Shown: positions 6,740 to 17,100 of the stretch, one piece after another
How the letters are laid out: each line of letters opens with the position of its first letter
How positions within the stretch are numbered: the stretch's first letter is position 1
From: Granulicella sapmiensis
Lineage (GTDB): Bacteria; Acidobacteriota; Terriglobia; Terriglobales; Acidobacteriaceae
Assembly: GCA_026225395.1 (NCBI GenBank)
Contig: JAMFSR010000043.1
Location: 1 to 64,000, forward strand
Length of the DNA: 64,000 nt
Reading direction: 5' to 3'
Program-made: the position numbers and the translations under genes
The notes under the pieces: generated by a model
The model's database searches: none
What the model was told of the DNA's origin: nothing
The model's input: only the letters and a program-made list of their open reading frames with translations

Positions 6740-8326
6740 GTGCGAGTTATGACAGAGAGCAATGAGCTGCACCCCGACCCTTCCCCGCATCCTGAAAACT
6801 CAACCGAAGTCTACGCTATCCACGGCGCTGAGCCGGAGGTGCTGGCCTATGCGATGGCCAAGTACTCGCGGTCGGCCCTGACCATGCGGGAGTCGCTGGC
6901 CGAGATCAGCTCGCAGAAGGCTGAGCAGTTTCTGAACACGTTCTATTTCCAGTATGGGCACCGCTCGATTGCCGATCTCGCCCATATTCCGTTTGCGATT
7001 GAAAAGCTGAGCCTGCTGGCGGCGATTGCGCTGGTGGATGAGACACGCTGGGATGGGCAGGAGCGGTCGACGCGGTACCAGGACTTTCGGCGGTCGGGCT
7101 GGTATACGCCAAAACTCGGGGGACAGAAGAAGGCTTATACGAAGGCTATCGAGGCGTTGTTTGCCGACTACGACGCACTGAGTGCCGGAATGTTTGAAGC
7201 GCTGAAGAAGGCGATTCCGCGGCCGGAGGCGATGAAGCAGGACAGCTACGATCGCACGCTGAAGGCGCGGGCGTTTGACGCGGCGCGGTATCTGCTGCCG
7301 ATGGCGACGAATACGTCGCTGGGGCAGATTGTGAACGCGCGGACGCTGGAGACGCAGGTGTCGCGGCTGCTTTCGAGTGAGTTCGCGGAGATTCGCGGGC
7401 TGGGCGAGAAGCTGCGCGCAGCGGCGACCGAGCCGGCGTGGAATGTGCAGCGCGACAAGCTGGAGCAGATGGCGGGTGAGGGAACGGTTGATGCTGTCGC
7501 CACGGCCGAGATCCTGAACGACCTGATGACCCCTGTGAGGACTGCGCCGACGCTGGTGAAGTACGCCGAGCCGAATGAGTATCAGATGAAGACGCGTGAA
7601 GAGGTTTCGCAGGCGGTGCGCGAGTTGATGAACGGTGTGGAGATTTATCCGGCGCCGATTGTGGATCTCCTGGATGATGACGAGGACCTTGAGGTCGAAC
7701 TGACGACGTCGCTACTCTATGGATGCTGTCATTACTCGTACAGGCAGCTGCGTGGCATGGTGGCGAGCCTGCCGGAGAAGCGTCGGAATGAGCTGCTGAA
7801 GCTGGGCACGGCGCATCGCGGCAAGCATGATGAGCTGCTGCGGGCGTTCCACTCGGGGCATGGGTTCCGGTTCGACATTCTGATGGATATTGGGGCGTTT
7901 CGCGATATGCACCGGCATCGGCGCTGCGTGCAGTTGATCCAGGAGTTCAGCGACGTGCATGGGTATGATGAGCCGGTTTGCCCGGGGCAGCCGACGCTGG
8001 AGGAAGCTGGACTCGAAGGCGCGTACAAGGCAGCGATGGAAGCGGCGTTCGCGGCGTATCGGGCGGTGAAGGACTCAGGCGAGCCGGAGGCTGCGCAGAG
8101 TGCGCAGTATTTGCTGCCGCTGGGGACGCGGTGCCGGGCGATGTTCAAGATGGACTTTGCGGAGGCGCTGTATATCTCGGAGCTGCGGTCAGGGATTGCC
8201 GGGCACTTCAGCTATCGGCGGGTGGCGTGGGAGATGTATCGGGCAATCGCGGCGAGGCATCCGGCGCTGGCGGGGTTGTTCCGGATTGAGGATGTGAATG
8301 TGCCGATGGATTTGTTGAAGAGGTAA
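6740..8326 (+). CDS. thyX: FAD-dependent thymidylate synthase (ThyX-like), double length
   Basis: ThyX makes dTMP from dUMP using methylene-tetrahydrofolate, NADPH and FAD. The protein has 528 residues, about twice the 210-260 of classical ThyX, and appears to be two ThyX-like domains in tandem. The first has YGHRSIADLAHIPF and the signature half ERSTRY (108-113), but the RHR part is replaced by DET. The second has YSYRQLRGM and RHR (392-394), but the rest of its signature is altered (RCVQLIQEFS). Long ThyX-like proteins of this kind are known in several soil phyla. Translation starts at GTG 6740 behind a GAGG; ATG 6749 is the alternative. Activity is inferred, not shown. Confidence 0.8.
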   Translation: MRVMTESNELHPDPSPHPENSTEVYAIHGAEPEVLAYAMAKYSRSALTMRESLAEISSQKAEQFLNTFYFQYGHRSIADLAHIPFAIEKLSLLAAIALVDETRWDGQERSTRYQDFRRSGWYTPKLGGQKKAYTKAIEALFADYDALSAGMFEALKKAIPRPEAMKQDSYDRTLKARAFDAARYLLPMATNTSLGQIVNARTLETQVSRLLSSEFAEIRGLGEKLRAAATEPAWNVQRDKLEQMAGEGTVDAVATAEILNDLMTPVRTAPTLVKYAEPNEYQMKTREEVSQAVRELMNGVEIYPAPIVDLLDDDEDLEVELTTSLLYGCCHYSYRQLRGMVASLPEKRRNELLKLGTAHRGKHDELLRAFHSGHGFRFDILMDIGAFRDMHRHRRCVQLIQEFSDVHGYDEPVCPGQPTLEEAGLEGAYKAAMEAAFAAYRAVKDSGEPEAAQSAQYLLPLGTRCRAMFKMDFAEALYISELRSGIAGHFSYRRVAWEMYRAIAARHPALAGLFRIEDVNVPMDLLKR

Positions 8327-8329
8327 TGT

Positions 8330-8719
8330 GTGACGCCTGAGGAGCTGAATGCATTAGGGACACAGATGCTCGATGCAGCGTTTCGCGTTCATACCAGCTT
8401 GGGGCCGGGGCTTTTGGAAAGCGCATATGTAGCTTGCTTGGTCTATGAACTGAGGAGCCGTGGCTTTGATGTAAAGATCGAGGTTCCGGTTCCAGTTATC
8501 TATGAAGGAGTGAAACTGGCCGATGTGGGTTACCGGATCGATTTACTCGTTGAGAATGAGCTGATCGTTGAAGTGAAAGCGTTGGAGGGTATAGCGCCAG
8601 TGCATCTCGCTCAGCTTGTCTCCTACTTGAAGCTGGCTCAGCGAAGATTAGGCTATCTCCTCAATTTTAATGTCGAACATCTGCGCGACGGAGTCTATCG
8701 GCGCGTGAATCGGCTTTAG
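8330..8719 (+). CDS. GxxExxY protein
   Basis: This 129-residue protein of the GxxExxY family carries the naming motif in GLLESAY. The rest contains LVENELIVEVKA, a strand-loop pattern resembling PD-(D/E)xK nuclease cores (E..VKA). The biological role of the family is not established; members are often scattered in intergenic positions in environmental bacteria. It begins with GTG 8330, three bases after the thyX stop, so it is probably read from the same transcript. Confidence 0.85.
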   Translation: MTPEELNALGTQMLDAAFRVHTSLGPGLLESAYVACLVYELRSRGFDVKIEVPVPVIYEGVKLADVGYRIDLLVENELIVEVKALEGIAPVHLAQLVSYLKLAQRRLGYLLNFNVEHLRDGVYRRVNRL

Positions 8720-8745
8720 TGGCTGAAGAAGCTTAACGCAGTGGG

Positions 8746-8792
8746 CGCGGTGGTTTCGCAGAGAACGCAGCGACCACCGCGTTAAAGTTTTT
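8746..8792. terminator. Hairpin between converging genes
   Basis: CGCGGTGGT (8746-8754) and ACCACCGCG (8773-8781) form a 9-base stem. An outer TTAACGC/GCGTTAA pair can compete with it. GTTTTTC follows on the plus strand. It lies at the converging ends of the GxxExxY and YhhQ genes and likely stops plus-strand transcription. Confidence 0.55.
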
Positions 8793-9471
8793 CAGACGAT
8801 CGAGGCGCGAACCGAAATGGGTTGAAATTCGTGTGGGTGTCGAAGGTATCGACATGCTCGGCACGCTTGAGCCAGTTGATGACCAGATAGGTCAGCGGTG
8901 TGGCCATGACTTCGTAGGCAACTTTGAGCAGGTAGCCCTCGACAATGATGAGCATGAGTTTGTGAGTGGAGAACTTGCCCGCAAACATGATCGTGATGAC
9001 CAGCGTGGTATCGACGAGCTGGCCGACCACGGTGGAGCCGACGGTGCGCGTCCAGAGCCAGCGGCCTTTGGTGATGAGCTTGAGCTTGGCCATGGTGAAA
9101 GAGTTGGCGAATTCGCCGGCCCAGAAGGCGATGAGGCTGGAAATGAGAACCCGGGGCAAGATGCCGAACACCGTGATGAAAGCCTGCTGGTTGTGCCAGT
9201 CCGGGTCAGCGGGAAGAGCGATGACCAGCGCTGAGACGGCGTAAAGCAAAGCTGTGCCGAAGAAGCCAAGCCAGATAGCGCGGCGGCTGGCGGCGTAGCC
9301 GTAGATTTCGGTGAAGATGTCGCCAAAGATATAGGTGATGGGGAAGAGCACCATGGCCGCCGAGGTCTCCCACGGGCCGACGCGGATGACCTTCTGTGCT
9401 AGCAGGTTTGAAACCAGCAGGACTACGACGAAAGCGGTTGTCAGAGCGTCGAGGTAGCGGAAGCGGGACAT
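8782..9471 (-). CDS. yhhQ: Queuosine precursor transporter (YhhQ/VUT family)
   Basis: This 229-residue integral membrane protein has about six hydrophobic segments. Family features include the N-terminal SNLLAQKVI, then [17 protein letters not shown] and, later, [10 protein letters not shown]. The family imports 7-cyano-7-deazaguanine or 7-aminomethyl precursors for queuosine in tRNA. No preQ1-type aptamer is evident in the upstream bases. It diverges from recA, with about 180 bases between the starts. Family assignment is firm; the exact substrate is inferred from characterised homologues. Confidence 0.88.
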   Translation of the reverse strand: MSRFRYLDALTTAFVVVLLVSNLLAQKVIRVGPWETSAAMVLFPITYIFGDIFTEIYGYAASRRAIWLGFFGTALLYAVSALVIALPADPDWHNQQAFITVFGILPRVLISSLIAFWAGEFANSFTMAKLKLITKGRWLWTRTVGSTVVGQLVDTTLVITIMFAGKFSTHKLMLIIVEGYLLKVAYEVMATPLTYLVINWLKRAEHVDTFDTHTNFNPFRFAPRSSEKL

Positions 9472-9566
9472 GAGCTACAGGGTATCGCACGCGATTCCTG
9501 GCGCCGGATTTGGGAAAGAGGGTCTAAAACAGCCCGGTTTTCCTCATTTGAACTTTCGCTTTTATT

Positions 9567-9596
9567 TTGCTTTTCCGGCGGCTTCGATGCTAGACT
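9567..9596 (+). promoter_or_regulatory. Candidate sigma-70 promoter of recA
   Basis: TTGCTT (9567-9572) and TAGACT (9591-9596) are 18 bases apart, about 50 bases upstream of the recA start. I see neither an E. coli-type CTGT-N8-ACAG nor a Gram-positive GAAC-N4-GTTC LexA box nearby. Confidence 0.45.
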
Positions 9597-9648
9597 CGCT
9601 TTGCGACCCCACAATGAGCTCGATGCGTGGCTAAAAGGAGAAATAACC

Positions 9649-10722
9649 GTGGCAGATGACCGCAGCAAGGCCATAGAAACCGCACTCTCACAGCTTGAAA
9701 AGCAGTTTGGTAAAGGGTCGGTAATGCGGCTCGGGGCGAAAGAAGCCATTGGGCCAATTTCGGTCATTTCGACGGGTTCGATTTCGTTTGACGCAGCACT
9801 TGGCGTCGGCGGTGTCCCTCGCGGGCGCGTGATTGAAATCTTCGGACCGGAGTCCTCGGGTAAGACGACCATTACGCTGCAGATCATTGCTGAAGCGCAG
9901 AGGAACGGCGGTCTGGCGGCTTTCGTGGACGCTGAACATGCGCTCGATCCGGCGTACGCGAAGAAGCTGGGCGTCGATACGGATAATCTGCTGGTGAGCC
10001 AACCGGATTATGGTGAGCAGGCGCTGGAGATCGTGGAAGCGCTGGTGCGATCGGGCGCGATCGACGTGCTGGTAGTCGACTCGGTTGCGGCGCTGGTGCC
10101 TAAGGCCGAACTCGACGGCGAAATGGGCGACTCGCACATGGGCTTGCAGGCGCGGTTGATGTCTCAGGCGCTCAGAAAACTGACCGGAACGGTGTCGAAG
10201 TCACGGACATCGCTGATCTTCATCAACCAGGTTCGCGAGAAGATTGGTGTGATGTTTGGTAATCCTGAAACGACAACCGGTGGGCGGGCGTTGAAGTTCT
10301 ATTCGTCAGTGCGTATCGACATCCGTCGTATTGGCGCGGTGAAGGAAGGCGACGTCGTCGTTGGCAATCGCACCAAGGTGAAGATCGTGAAGAACAAGGT
10401 AGCAGCGCCATTCCGCGATGCCGAGTTCGACATTCTTTATGGTGAAGGCATCTCGAAAGAGGGCGATTCGTTGGACCTTGCGGTGCTGCATAACATCGTG
10501 GACAAGTCGGGTGCCTGGTACAGCTACCAGGGCGAACGCATCGGGCAGGGACGCGAGAATGTGCGTGGCTTCCTGAAAGAGAACAAGGATGTATTTGCGC
10601 GCATCGATAGCGAACTGCGGAAGAAGCTGGGCATCAAGCCGGCGGACGATGTGGAAATTCCAGCGGCGCCTGAAAATGGAGCGGCGAAGGCTGTCGAAGT
10701 TGTAAAGTCACGCCGGGGATAG
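9649..10722 (+). CDS. recA: Recombinase RecA
   Basis: The 357-residue recombinase forms ATP-dependent filaments on single-stranded DNA for homologous recombination and triggers LexA cleavage. Walker A GPESSGKT is at 66-73, Walker B in [10 protein letters not shown], and the loop-2 region [21 protein letters not shown] is intact. I choose GTG 9649 ([10 protein letters not shown]), because AAGGAG lies 8 bases before it and the protein then matches the family N terminus; the in-frame TTG at 9601 would add 16 non-conserved residues. It diverges from the transporter gene and is followed by a clear hairpin terminator. Confidence 0.98.
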   Translation: MADDRSKAIETALSQLEKQFGKGSVMRLGAKEAIGPISVISTGSISFDAALGVGGVPRGRVIEIFGPESSGKTTITLQIIAEAQRNGGLAAFVDAEHALDPAYAKKLGVDTDNLLVSQPDYGEQALEIVEALVRSGAIDVLVVDSVAALVPKAELDGEMGDSHMGLQARLMSQALRKLTGTVSKSRTSLIFINQVREKIGVMFGNPETTTGGRALKFYSSVRIDIRRIGAVKEGDVVVGNRTKVKIVKNKVAAPFRDAEFDILYGEGISKEGDSLDLAVLHNIVDKSGAWYSYQGERIGQGRENVRGFLKENKDVFARIDSELRKKLGIKPADDVEIPAAPENGAAKAVEVVKSRRG

Positions 10723-10741
10723 TTTGCCTGTAAGAAAACGT

Positions 10742-10779
10742 TGCCGCTGCCAAGTTGCCGGGCAGCGGCATTGTTGTTT
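10742..10779 (+). terminator. Rho-independent terminator of recA
   Basis: A perfect 10-base stem, TGCCGCTGCC (10742-10751) and GGCAGCGGCA (10761-10770), is followed by TTGTTGTTT. It lies 19 bases after the recA stop. Confidence 0.85.
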
Positions 10780-11181
10780 CTGGACGGCGCAAAGATCGAT
10801 ATCGCGACCTTTGAGTTAGATATTTATATCTGGAGATTAAATTCGTAGTTCAAGCAGGTTACTAATAAACATCAGTAATGTAACGAAAGTATTTAGTGCC
10901 CACAAAAAAGACTAAAGCGAACCGTCGACATTTGGTAACTTATCCCACTTGGTAAATGCCAAGATGAGCGATTTGTTCAATAATGGCGCGGTGTTGAACC
11001 AAGTGTGTCACGTTGACAATACAATTTTCGTCGGCTATAAACTCCACAGGCCCCGTTCAATTTAAATTCCATTCCATACACAAATATGCAATTCCCTGTG
11101 TCATTTGTCCTGCCAGCTGGGTCTCAGGAGTCTCCCGTGGTTTATCCCCCCTGCTGCATCTCAAGGCTATTTTGCCGAAGA
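10780..11181 (+). promoter_or_regulatory. AT-rich upstream region of the giant surface-protein gene
   Basis: These 400 bases hold no convincing gene and are clearly richer in A/T than the flanks. They contain a TTGGTAA direct repeat (10932-10938 and 10949-10955), the small inverted repeat CTTGG-N6-CCAAG (10948-10963) and a near-consensus promoter at 11013-11041. About 130 bases of untranslated leader separate that promoter from the chosen start. I did not recognise a riboswitch. Confidence 0.55.
11013..11041 (+). promoter_or_regulatory. Near-consensus sigma-70 promoter
   Basis: TTGACA (11013-11018), a 17-base spacer and TATAAA (11036-11041) match the vegetative consensus at 11 of 12 positions. 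It drives the giant secreted protein gene and probably the two genes behind it. Confidence 0.78.
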
Positions 11182-14100
11182 ATGTTAAAAAAAATGGCGC
11201 CGACGGTCGCCGTTTTTCTGGTGTCTGCTGCCAGTGCAGTTGCAGGAACCACAACAACGACGCTTGCGATTTCTCCCCCGGTACCGCTGGGCTCGGGAAT
11301 TTTTACGGGTAGTGTCATCACGGTGGAGGCCACTGTAACTGACTCCGGGACGCCTGTAGGTGCGGGCGCGGTGAGTCTTTGCTTTGCCGCGGCAACCGCT
11401 TGCACCGAAAGCAACCGTCTCGGATCGGCTCAGGTGGTGTCCTCGGGTGCAGGCAAGGGTACTGCGACTTTGCGGATTCGGCTTGGTGCCGGCAGCAACG
11501 ACATCAAGGCTTTTTATAGCGGAACATCCACAGAAACTGCTGATGTGTCGAGCTCGGTTACTGTGCATGTTTCCAGTCCCGGCGGATCGACGAGCGCGAC
11601 GACCATCTCCGATAGCGGATCTGTGGGTGCTTATACGTTCACGGGCACGGTCACGGGCGCGGGTGGTCTTCCTCTGACCGGCACAATTAATTTCCTGGAT
11701 TCTTCAAATGGCAACTATCCCGTCGGGACTGCGACGCTCAACGCGAGCACTGCCACAAAGGCTTACAGTTATGGTTCTCTCGCGCAGGGAGCCACGCTTA
11801 ACAGCAGCACAACTGTTCCGCTGGTCACTGCCGACCTGAATCAGGATGGGTATCCCGATCTGGCGGTGGTGACTTCGACAGGCGCGGTAGATGTTCTGTT
11901 TGGAAGTGGTTCAGGAACTTTCCCGACGCTAACAGCCCCGGCTGCTTCGGGCCTTCCTGCGACAGGGGCGACGGCGTTGGTGTCGGGAGATTTCAACGCC
12001 GATGGAATTGCTGATCTTGCTGTAGTGGTTGGGAGCAATTTGCAGATCTATCTCGGAGCAGGGAACGGAACATTTACCGAGAGTGCCACCACGTATACGC
12101 TGGGTGTTGGGCCGTACTACCTGGTAAAAGGCGATTTCAATTACGACGGCATTCAGGATCTGGCCGTTAGCAACGACGTCGATGGGACTGTAAGTGCTTT
12201 TCTGGGAGTAGGCGATGGCACGTTCACCGCGGTCACACCTCTTACTGTAGGTGTGGGCTCGACCACGCTCGTCGCAGCAGACTTCAACGGTGATGGATTC
12301 ACCGACCTTGCGGTTGCCAACCCGGCCGCCAATTCGGTCACGATCGTTTTGAGTTCGGCTCCGGGCGGCACGTTTACGATGACGCCGGGTACCCCGATCA
12401 CCAGCGCGGGCACGTCTTCCGGGATCATGGTCGCCGGAGCATTTGAGGGCGGCAACATCGATCTTGCGACGGCTACGGGAACGACTGTGTATGAGCTCGC
12501 CGGCGACGGGACCGGCAACTTTGCGGCCGCAGCCTCCGTAGAGACTCTTGGATCAGCTATCACGCACCTGAGCGTCTATAACCTGGACAGGATCAGCGGC
12601 GCGATTGACGATCTCTACGTGAATACGGGCAACAAGGAGACAATTTTTCTTGGCAGTACTTCGTCCGGATTCAGTGAGCTCACCCCTCCGTCGCCGCTGA
12701 CGATTGGCAGTTCTGTGCTGGGTGAAGTTACCGTCGCCGATATTGACGGTGATGGGCTGCGGGATATCGTTGCGGTCAACTCTGTTTCCGGCGGTGTGGA
12801 TGTCACCAAAGGTCAGTTGATCTATACGGAAAGCGCATCGTCGCTTCCAGTTCCTATCCCGGGACCGCTGGGCGGTTCGCACAATGTCGTCGCCAGCTAT
12901 GTCGGTGACACTACGTATGCGGCGAGTACGTCGTCGTCTGTTGCGGTTTCAACGACTCAGACCGGTACGACGATAGCTTTGGCCGTTGCTCCTGTTGGAG
13001 AAGCGAAGCAGAATGAGACCGTTACGCTCACGGCGACTGTCGCGACGGCCACAGCCCCGCCCGCTACGGCGCTGGGCAATGAGACCTTTACCGATACGGT
13101 CACGTTCTATGACGGAGCAACCGCGCTCACGCCGACGGTAGCGCCGGTCAACGGTGTGGCCACGTACACCATTTCCGCGATTGGTTTTGGTACGCATAAC
13201 TTCACGGCTACGTACGACGCTGACAACGCTGATCCCAACTTCACGTCAAGCACTTCTCCGGTCGAAACGCTCTATGGGGCTTACCCCTCGAACTTGACGC
13301 TTACTACGTCTCCGGTCTCTCCGATTATTTCGTCGCAGATCGTTACCCTGACCGCGGCCGTGATTCCGGCCTCGGGCCCCGCTGCAACTTCGGGAACCAT
13401 CAATTTCTGTGTAACAGGAACGGGCAGCCCCTGCACGGGTACTGCGCTGCTTGGTTCAGCGCAGGTGGTTGCTTCAACAGGCGCGGCGTCCATTAAGGTG
13501 CATCTGGAGCCAGGCAACTATTCGGTTCAAGCGTTCTTTCTCGGAACACAGGTGGTCTCACCCTCAAGTTCCAATGCGGCCTCGCTACAGGTTACCCGCG
13601 GCAGTCTGCTTGCCGACTCTTTGGCCCTGACGAGCACGCCTGTCACCGCTCCGCCGCCGACGGGTACGCCGTACACCTATACACTTACCGGCACGTTATC
13701 GGCGGCGACCAGCCTCGTACCCACGGGATCGATCTCGTTTGTCGACGCGAGCAACAGCAACCTTCTGCTCTATACCGGACCCTTTATCTCCCCCACCAAT
13801 ACGGTGACGCTCACCGATGCAACGCAGTTAGTTCCCGTGGGCAACGAACCGGACTCAATCACAACAGCTGACTTCAATGAAGATGGCTATCCCGACCTCG
13901 CTGTAACCAATGCCAACGATGCGACGGTGAGTATCCTGCTCAATGACGGTACGGGTAAGTTCAATCTGTTCGCTACGGTAGGCGTCGGTGGAACCCCTTA
14001 CGCGATCACCTTCGGGGACTTCAACAGGGATGGGCACCAGGATATCGCCGTTGCAAATGCGCTGGGCAACAGTGTGACTGTGCTTCTTGGAGACGGCACC

Positions 14101-17100
14101 GGCAACTTCACAGCTGCGGGAGCACCGGTTTCTACCGGCTATACGCCAACATCGATTGTGACGGCGGACTTCAACAACGACGGTTATCTCGATCTGGCGG
14201 TTGCCAATTACTTCGATAGCTCTCTGAGCATTCTGTATGGCGACGGCAATGGAGGCTTTACTGCGGGTACACCCCTTGCTGTAGAGGGCAGTGCTTCGCC
14301 GCTATCGATCGCAACGGGAGACGTGAACGGGGATGGCGTTCCAGACCTGGTCGTATCGGACAGCAGCGGCAAAATCAGTGTTTATGCCGGCAATCTTTCT
14401 TCGGGTTTTCCGGCGACGGCCACAACAACTCTTTCTACTGGCGCCGATCCAATTTCAATCGCGCTTCAGGACCTGAATAGCGACGGCAACCTTGACCTCA
14501 TCTATACCGATTACACGGGGAGTGCAGTCGATATTCTGTTTGGTGACGGAGCGGGACACTTCACCGGTACCGGCGCGCCGGGCAGGATTGGCGTTGGAAG
14601 CCGGCCTACGTCTCTCATCGTCGGCGACTTCAACGGGGATGGCTTGGAGGATGTTGCTGTTACGACCAGCACACCGAATGACCTGGTGGAAATTGACAAC
14701 CTGGGCAGTGGAGCTTTTGCAGCTCCGATCTCCTATCCCATTGGAGGAGTGGCAGGCGATGCGGTCAGTGCCGACTTTGGATTGAATGACGTTGCGGGCT
14801 TCGGGATTGCGATGACCGCGCAGAACCAGGTCGACATCGCTCTGACCCAGTACTCGCTCACCGATCCTGTCACGTCGAACACGATTACCGTCTATGGCGG
14901 CGGAATGCATACAATCACGGCCTCCTATGCCGGAGACACCAGCTTCTCGCCGGCCACATCCCCTGGAACCCCGCTGGTTTCGATAACGGGTAATCTGATT
15001 CCGACGACGCTAACGATGGCTGTCACTTCGGCCGTGACAGCCGGGTCAACCGCTACGCTTTCAGCAACCGTCGCACCCAACAGCTTCGACAACTACACGG
15101 CGACGGGCAGCATTACGTTTTCAGTCAATGGCAACCCGGTCTGCACGAATGTAACAATCGATGGTACCGGTACTGCTACCTGCCAGACTGGAGTCTTGAC
15201 TGCCAGCCCCCCTGCAACCGCGACGACGGCGACGTATTCCGGCGACACAAACTTTGCTGGAAGCAACGGCAACCTCTCGCTGACGGTCCCGCAAACTACG
15301 CCTACGGTTACCTGGGCAACACCTGCTGCGATCGGATATGGAACCACGCTCAGTGCTACGCAGCTGGATGCCACGGCAAGTATTCCTGGAACTTTTGCCT
15401 ATTCTCCAAACTTTGGGGCCGTGTTGGGCTTCGGCCCTCAGACGTTGCATGTAACGTTTACCCCAACCGACACGACCGATTACACAACCGCCACACAGAC
15501 GGTAACACTGGTTGTGAATCAAGGCACGCCGGTTATTAACTGGGCGACCCCGTCTGCCATCACCTATGGCACGGCGCTCAGCGCGACGCAGCTGGATGCA
15601 ACTGCGAATGTGGCGGGAAGCTTCTCGTACTCCCCAGCTGCGGGAACTGTGTTGACCGGGGGGACGCAAACGCTGACGGTTATCTTTACCCCAACCGATA
15701 CGACCGATTACACAACCGCGCCGGGCCAAGTTTCCCTGGTGGTGAACAAGGCAACGCCGGTGATCACCTGGGCTACCCCAGCGCCGGCATTCTATGGAAA
15801 TCCGCTTAACGGAAGCGTGCTGGACGCGACGGCGAATACACCGGGAACCTTTGTCTATAACCCTCCCGCTGGTCCTCCTCTGCCTGTCGGCAATCACCTT
15901 CTGACCGTGAGCTTTACCCCCACGGATACGGTTGACTATACGACCGCAACCGATTCGGTAAATTATCAGATCTTTCAGGCGGGCACATCTATTTCCTGGA
16001 GTACGCCGGCGCCTATTTCCTATGGAACGGCGTTAGGTGGGACGCAGCTCGATGCTATTGCGAGTGCGCCGGGAATCCTCTCTTACTCTCCAGCTGCGGG
16101 GACTGTTTTAGCAGCCGGTTCGCATACATTGCAGGTAACCTTAAATCCGACAGACAATGTCGATTTTTCGTCACGAACGGTTAGCGTCACGCTGGTGGTG
16201 AATCAAGCAACGCCGGTGATTACATGGGCTGCGCCTGCTTCCATCAGCTATGGGACCGCACTGAGTGCGACACAGCTGGATGCCACGGCCAACACTGCCG
16301 GCACGTTCACTTATTCACCTGCATTGGGACAGGTTCTTCCTGCCGGGAACGACACGCTAACGCTCACCTTTACCCCAACAGACACGGCCAACTATTTGAC
16401 TACGACAGCCAACGTTCCGCTCGTTGTCACAAAGGGAACGCCGTCCATTACATGGTCCACGCCTGCCGCTATCAACTACGGTACGGCGTTGAGCAGTACG
16501 CAGCTTGACGCGACGGCGAACACCGGGGGAAGCTTCTCATACTCTCCAGCGGCCGGAACCGTTTTGGCTGCCGGTTCCCATACATTGACGGCGACATTCA
16601 CGCCCGGCGACACATCCGATTACGGGACGCAGACCGCGAACGTTTCGTTGCTCGTGAACCCGTCCCTCGCGACCATCACGTGGGCAACGCCTGCGGCAAT
16701 CAGCTACGGAACGCCACTGAGCGGCACGCAGCTGAATGCGACCGCAAATATCGCAGGAAGCTTCTCGTACTCGCCGGCTGCCGGAACTGTGTTGACAGTG
16801 GGTAACCATCTGATAACGGCTACTTTCACGCCAACCGACACAACAGACTACTCTGTGACGACGGCGACCGTAACGCTCGTAGTGACGCAGGCGAACGCGG
16901 TGCTCACGTGGGCAACGCCTGCGGCGATCAGTTATGGAACGGCGCTGAGCGGCGCGCAGCTTGATGCATCCGCCAACGTTGCAGGCAGCTTCTCCTATTC
17001 GCCCGCATCCGGAACAGTTCTTGCCGTTGGCAGCCATACATTGACCGCAACCTTTACGCCGACCGACACGACAGACTATGCGGTGACAACGGCAACTGTC

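Noticed and set aside
9472-9560. preQ1 riboswitch before the YhhQ gene
   Set aside because: I found no short H-type pseudoknot pattern with the conserved A-rich tail in the leader.
9472-9648. LexA box upstream of recA
   Set aside because: Neither CTGT-N8-ACAG nor GAAC-N4-GTTC occurs; a lineage-specific box cannot be judged from one sequence.
10983-11000. Sigma-54 promoter (TGGCGCG...TTGAA)
   Set aside because: The spacing between the GG and TG elements is one base short and the -12 GC is missing; a sigma-70 promoter lies just downstream.
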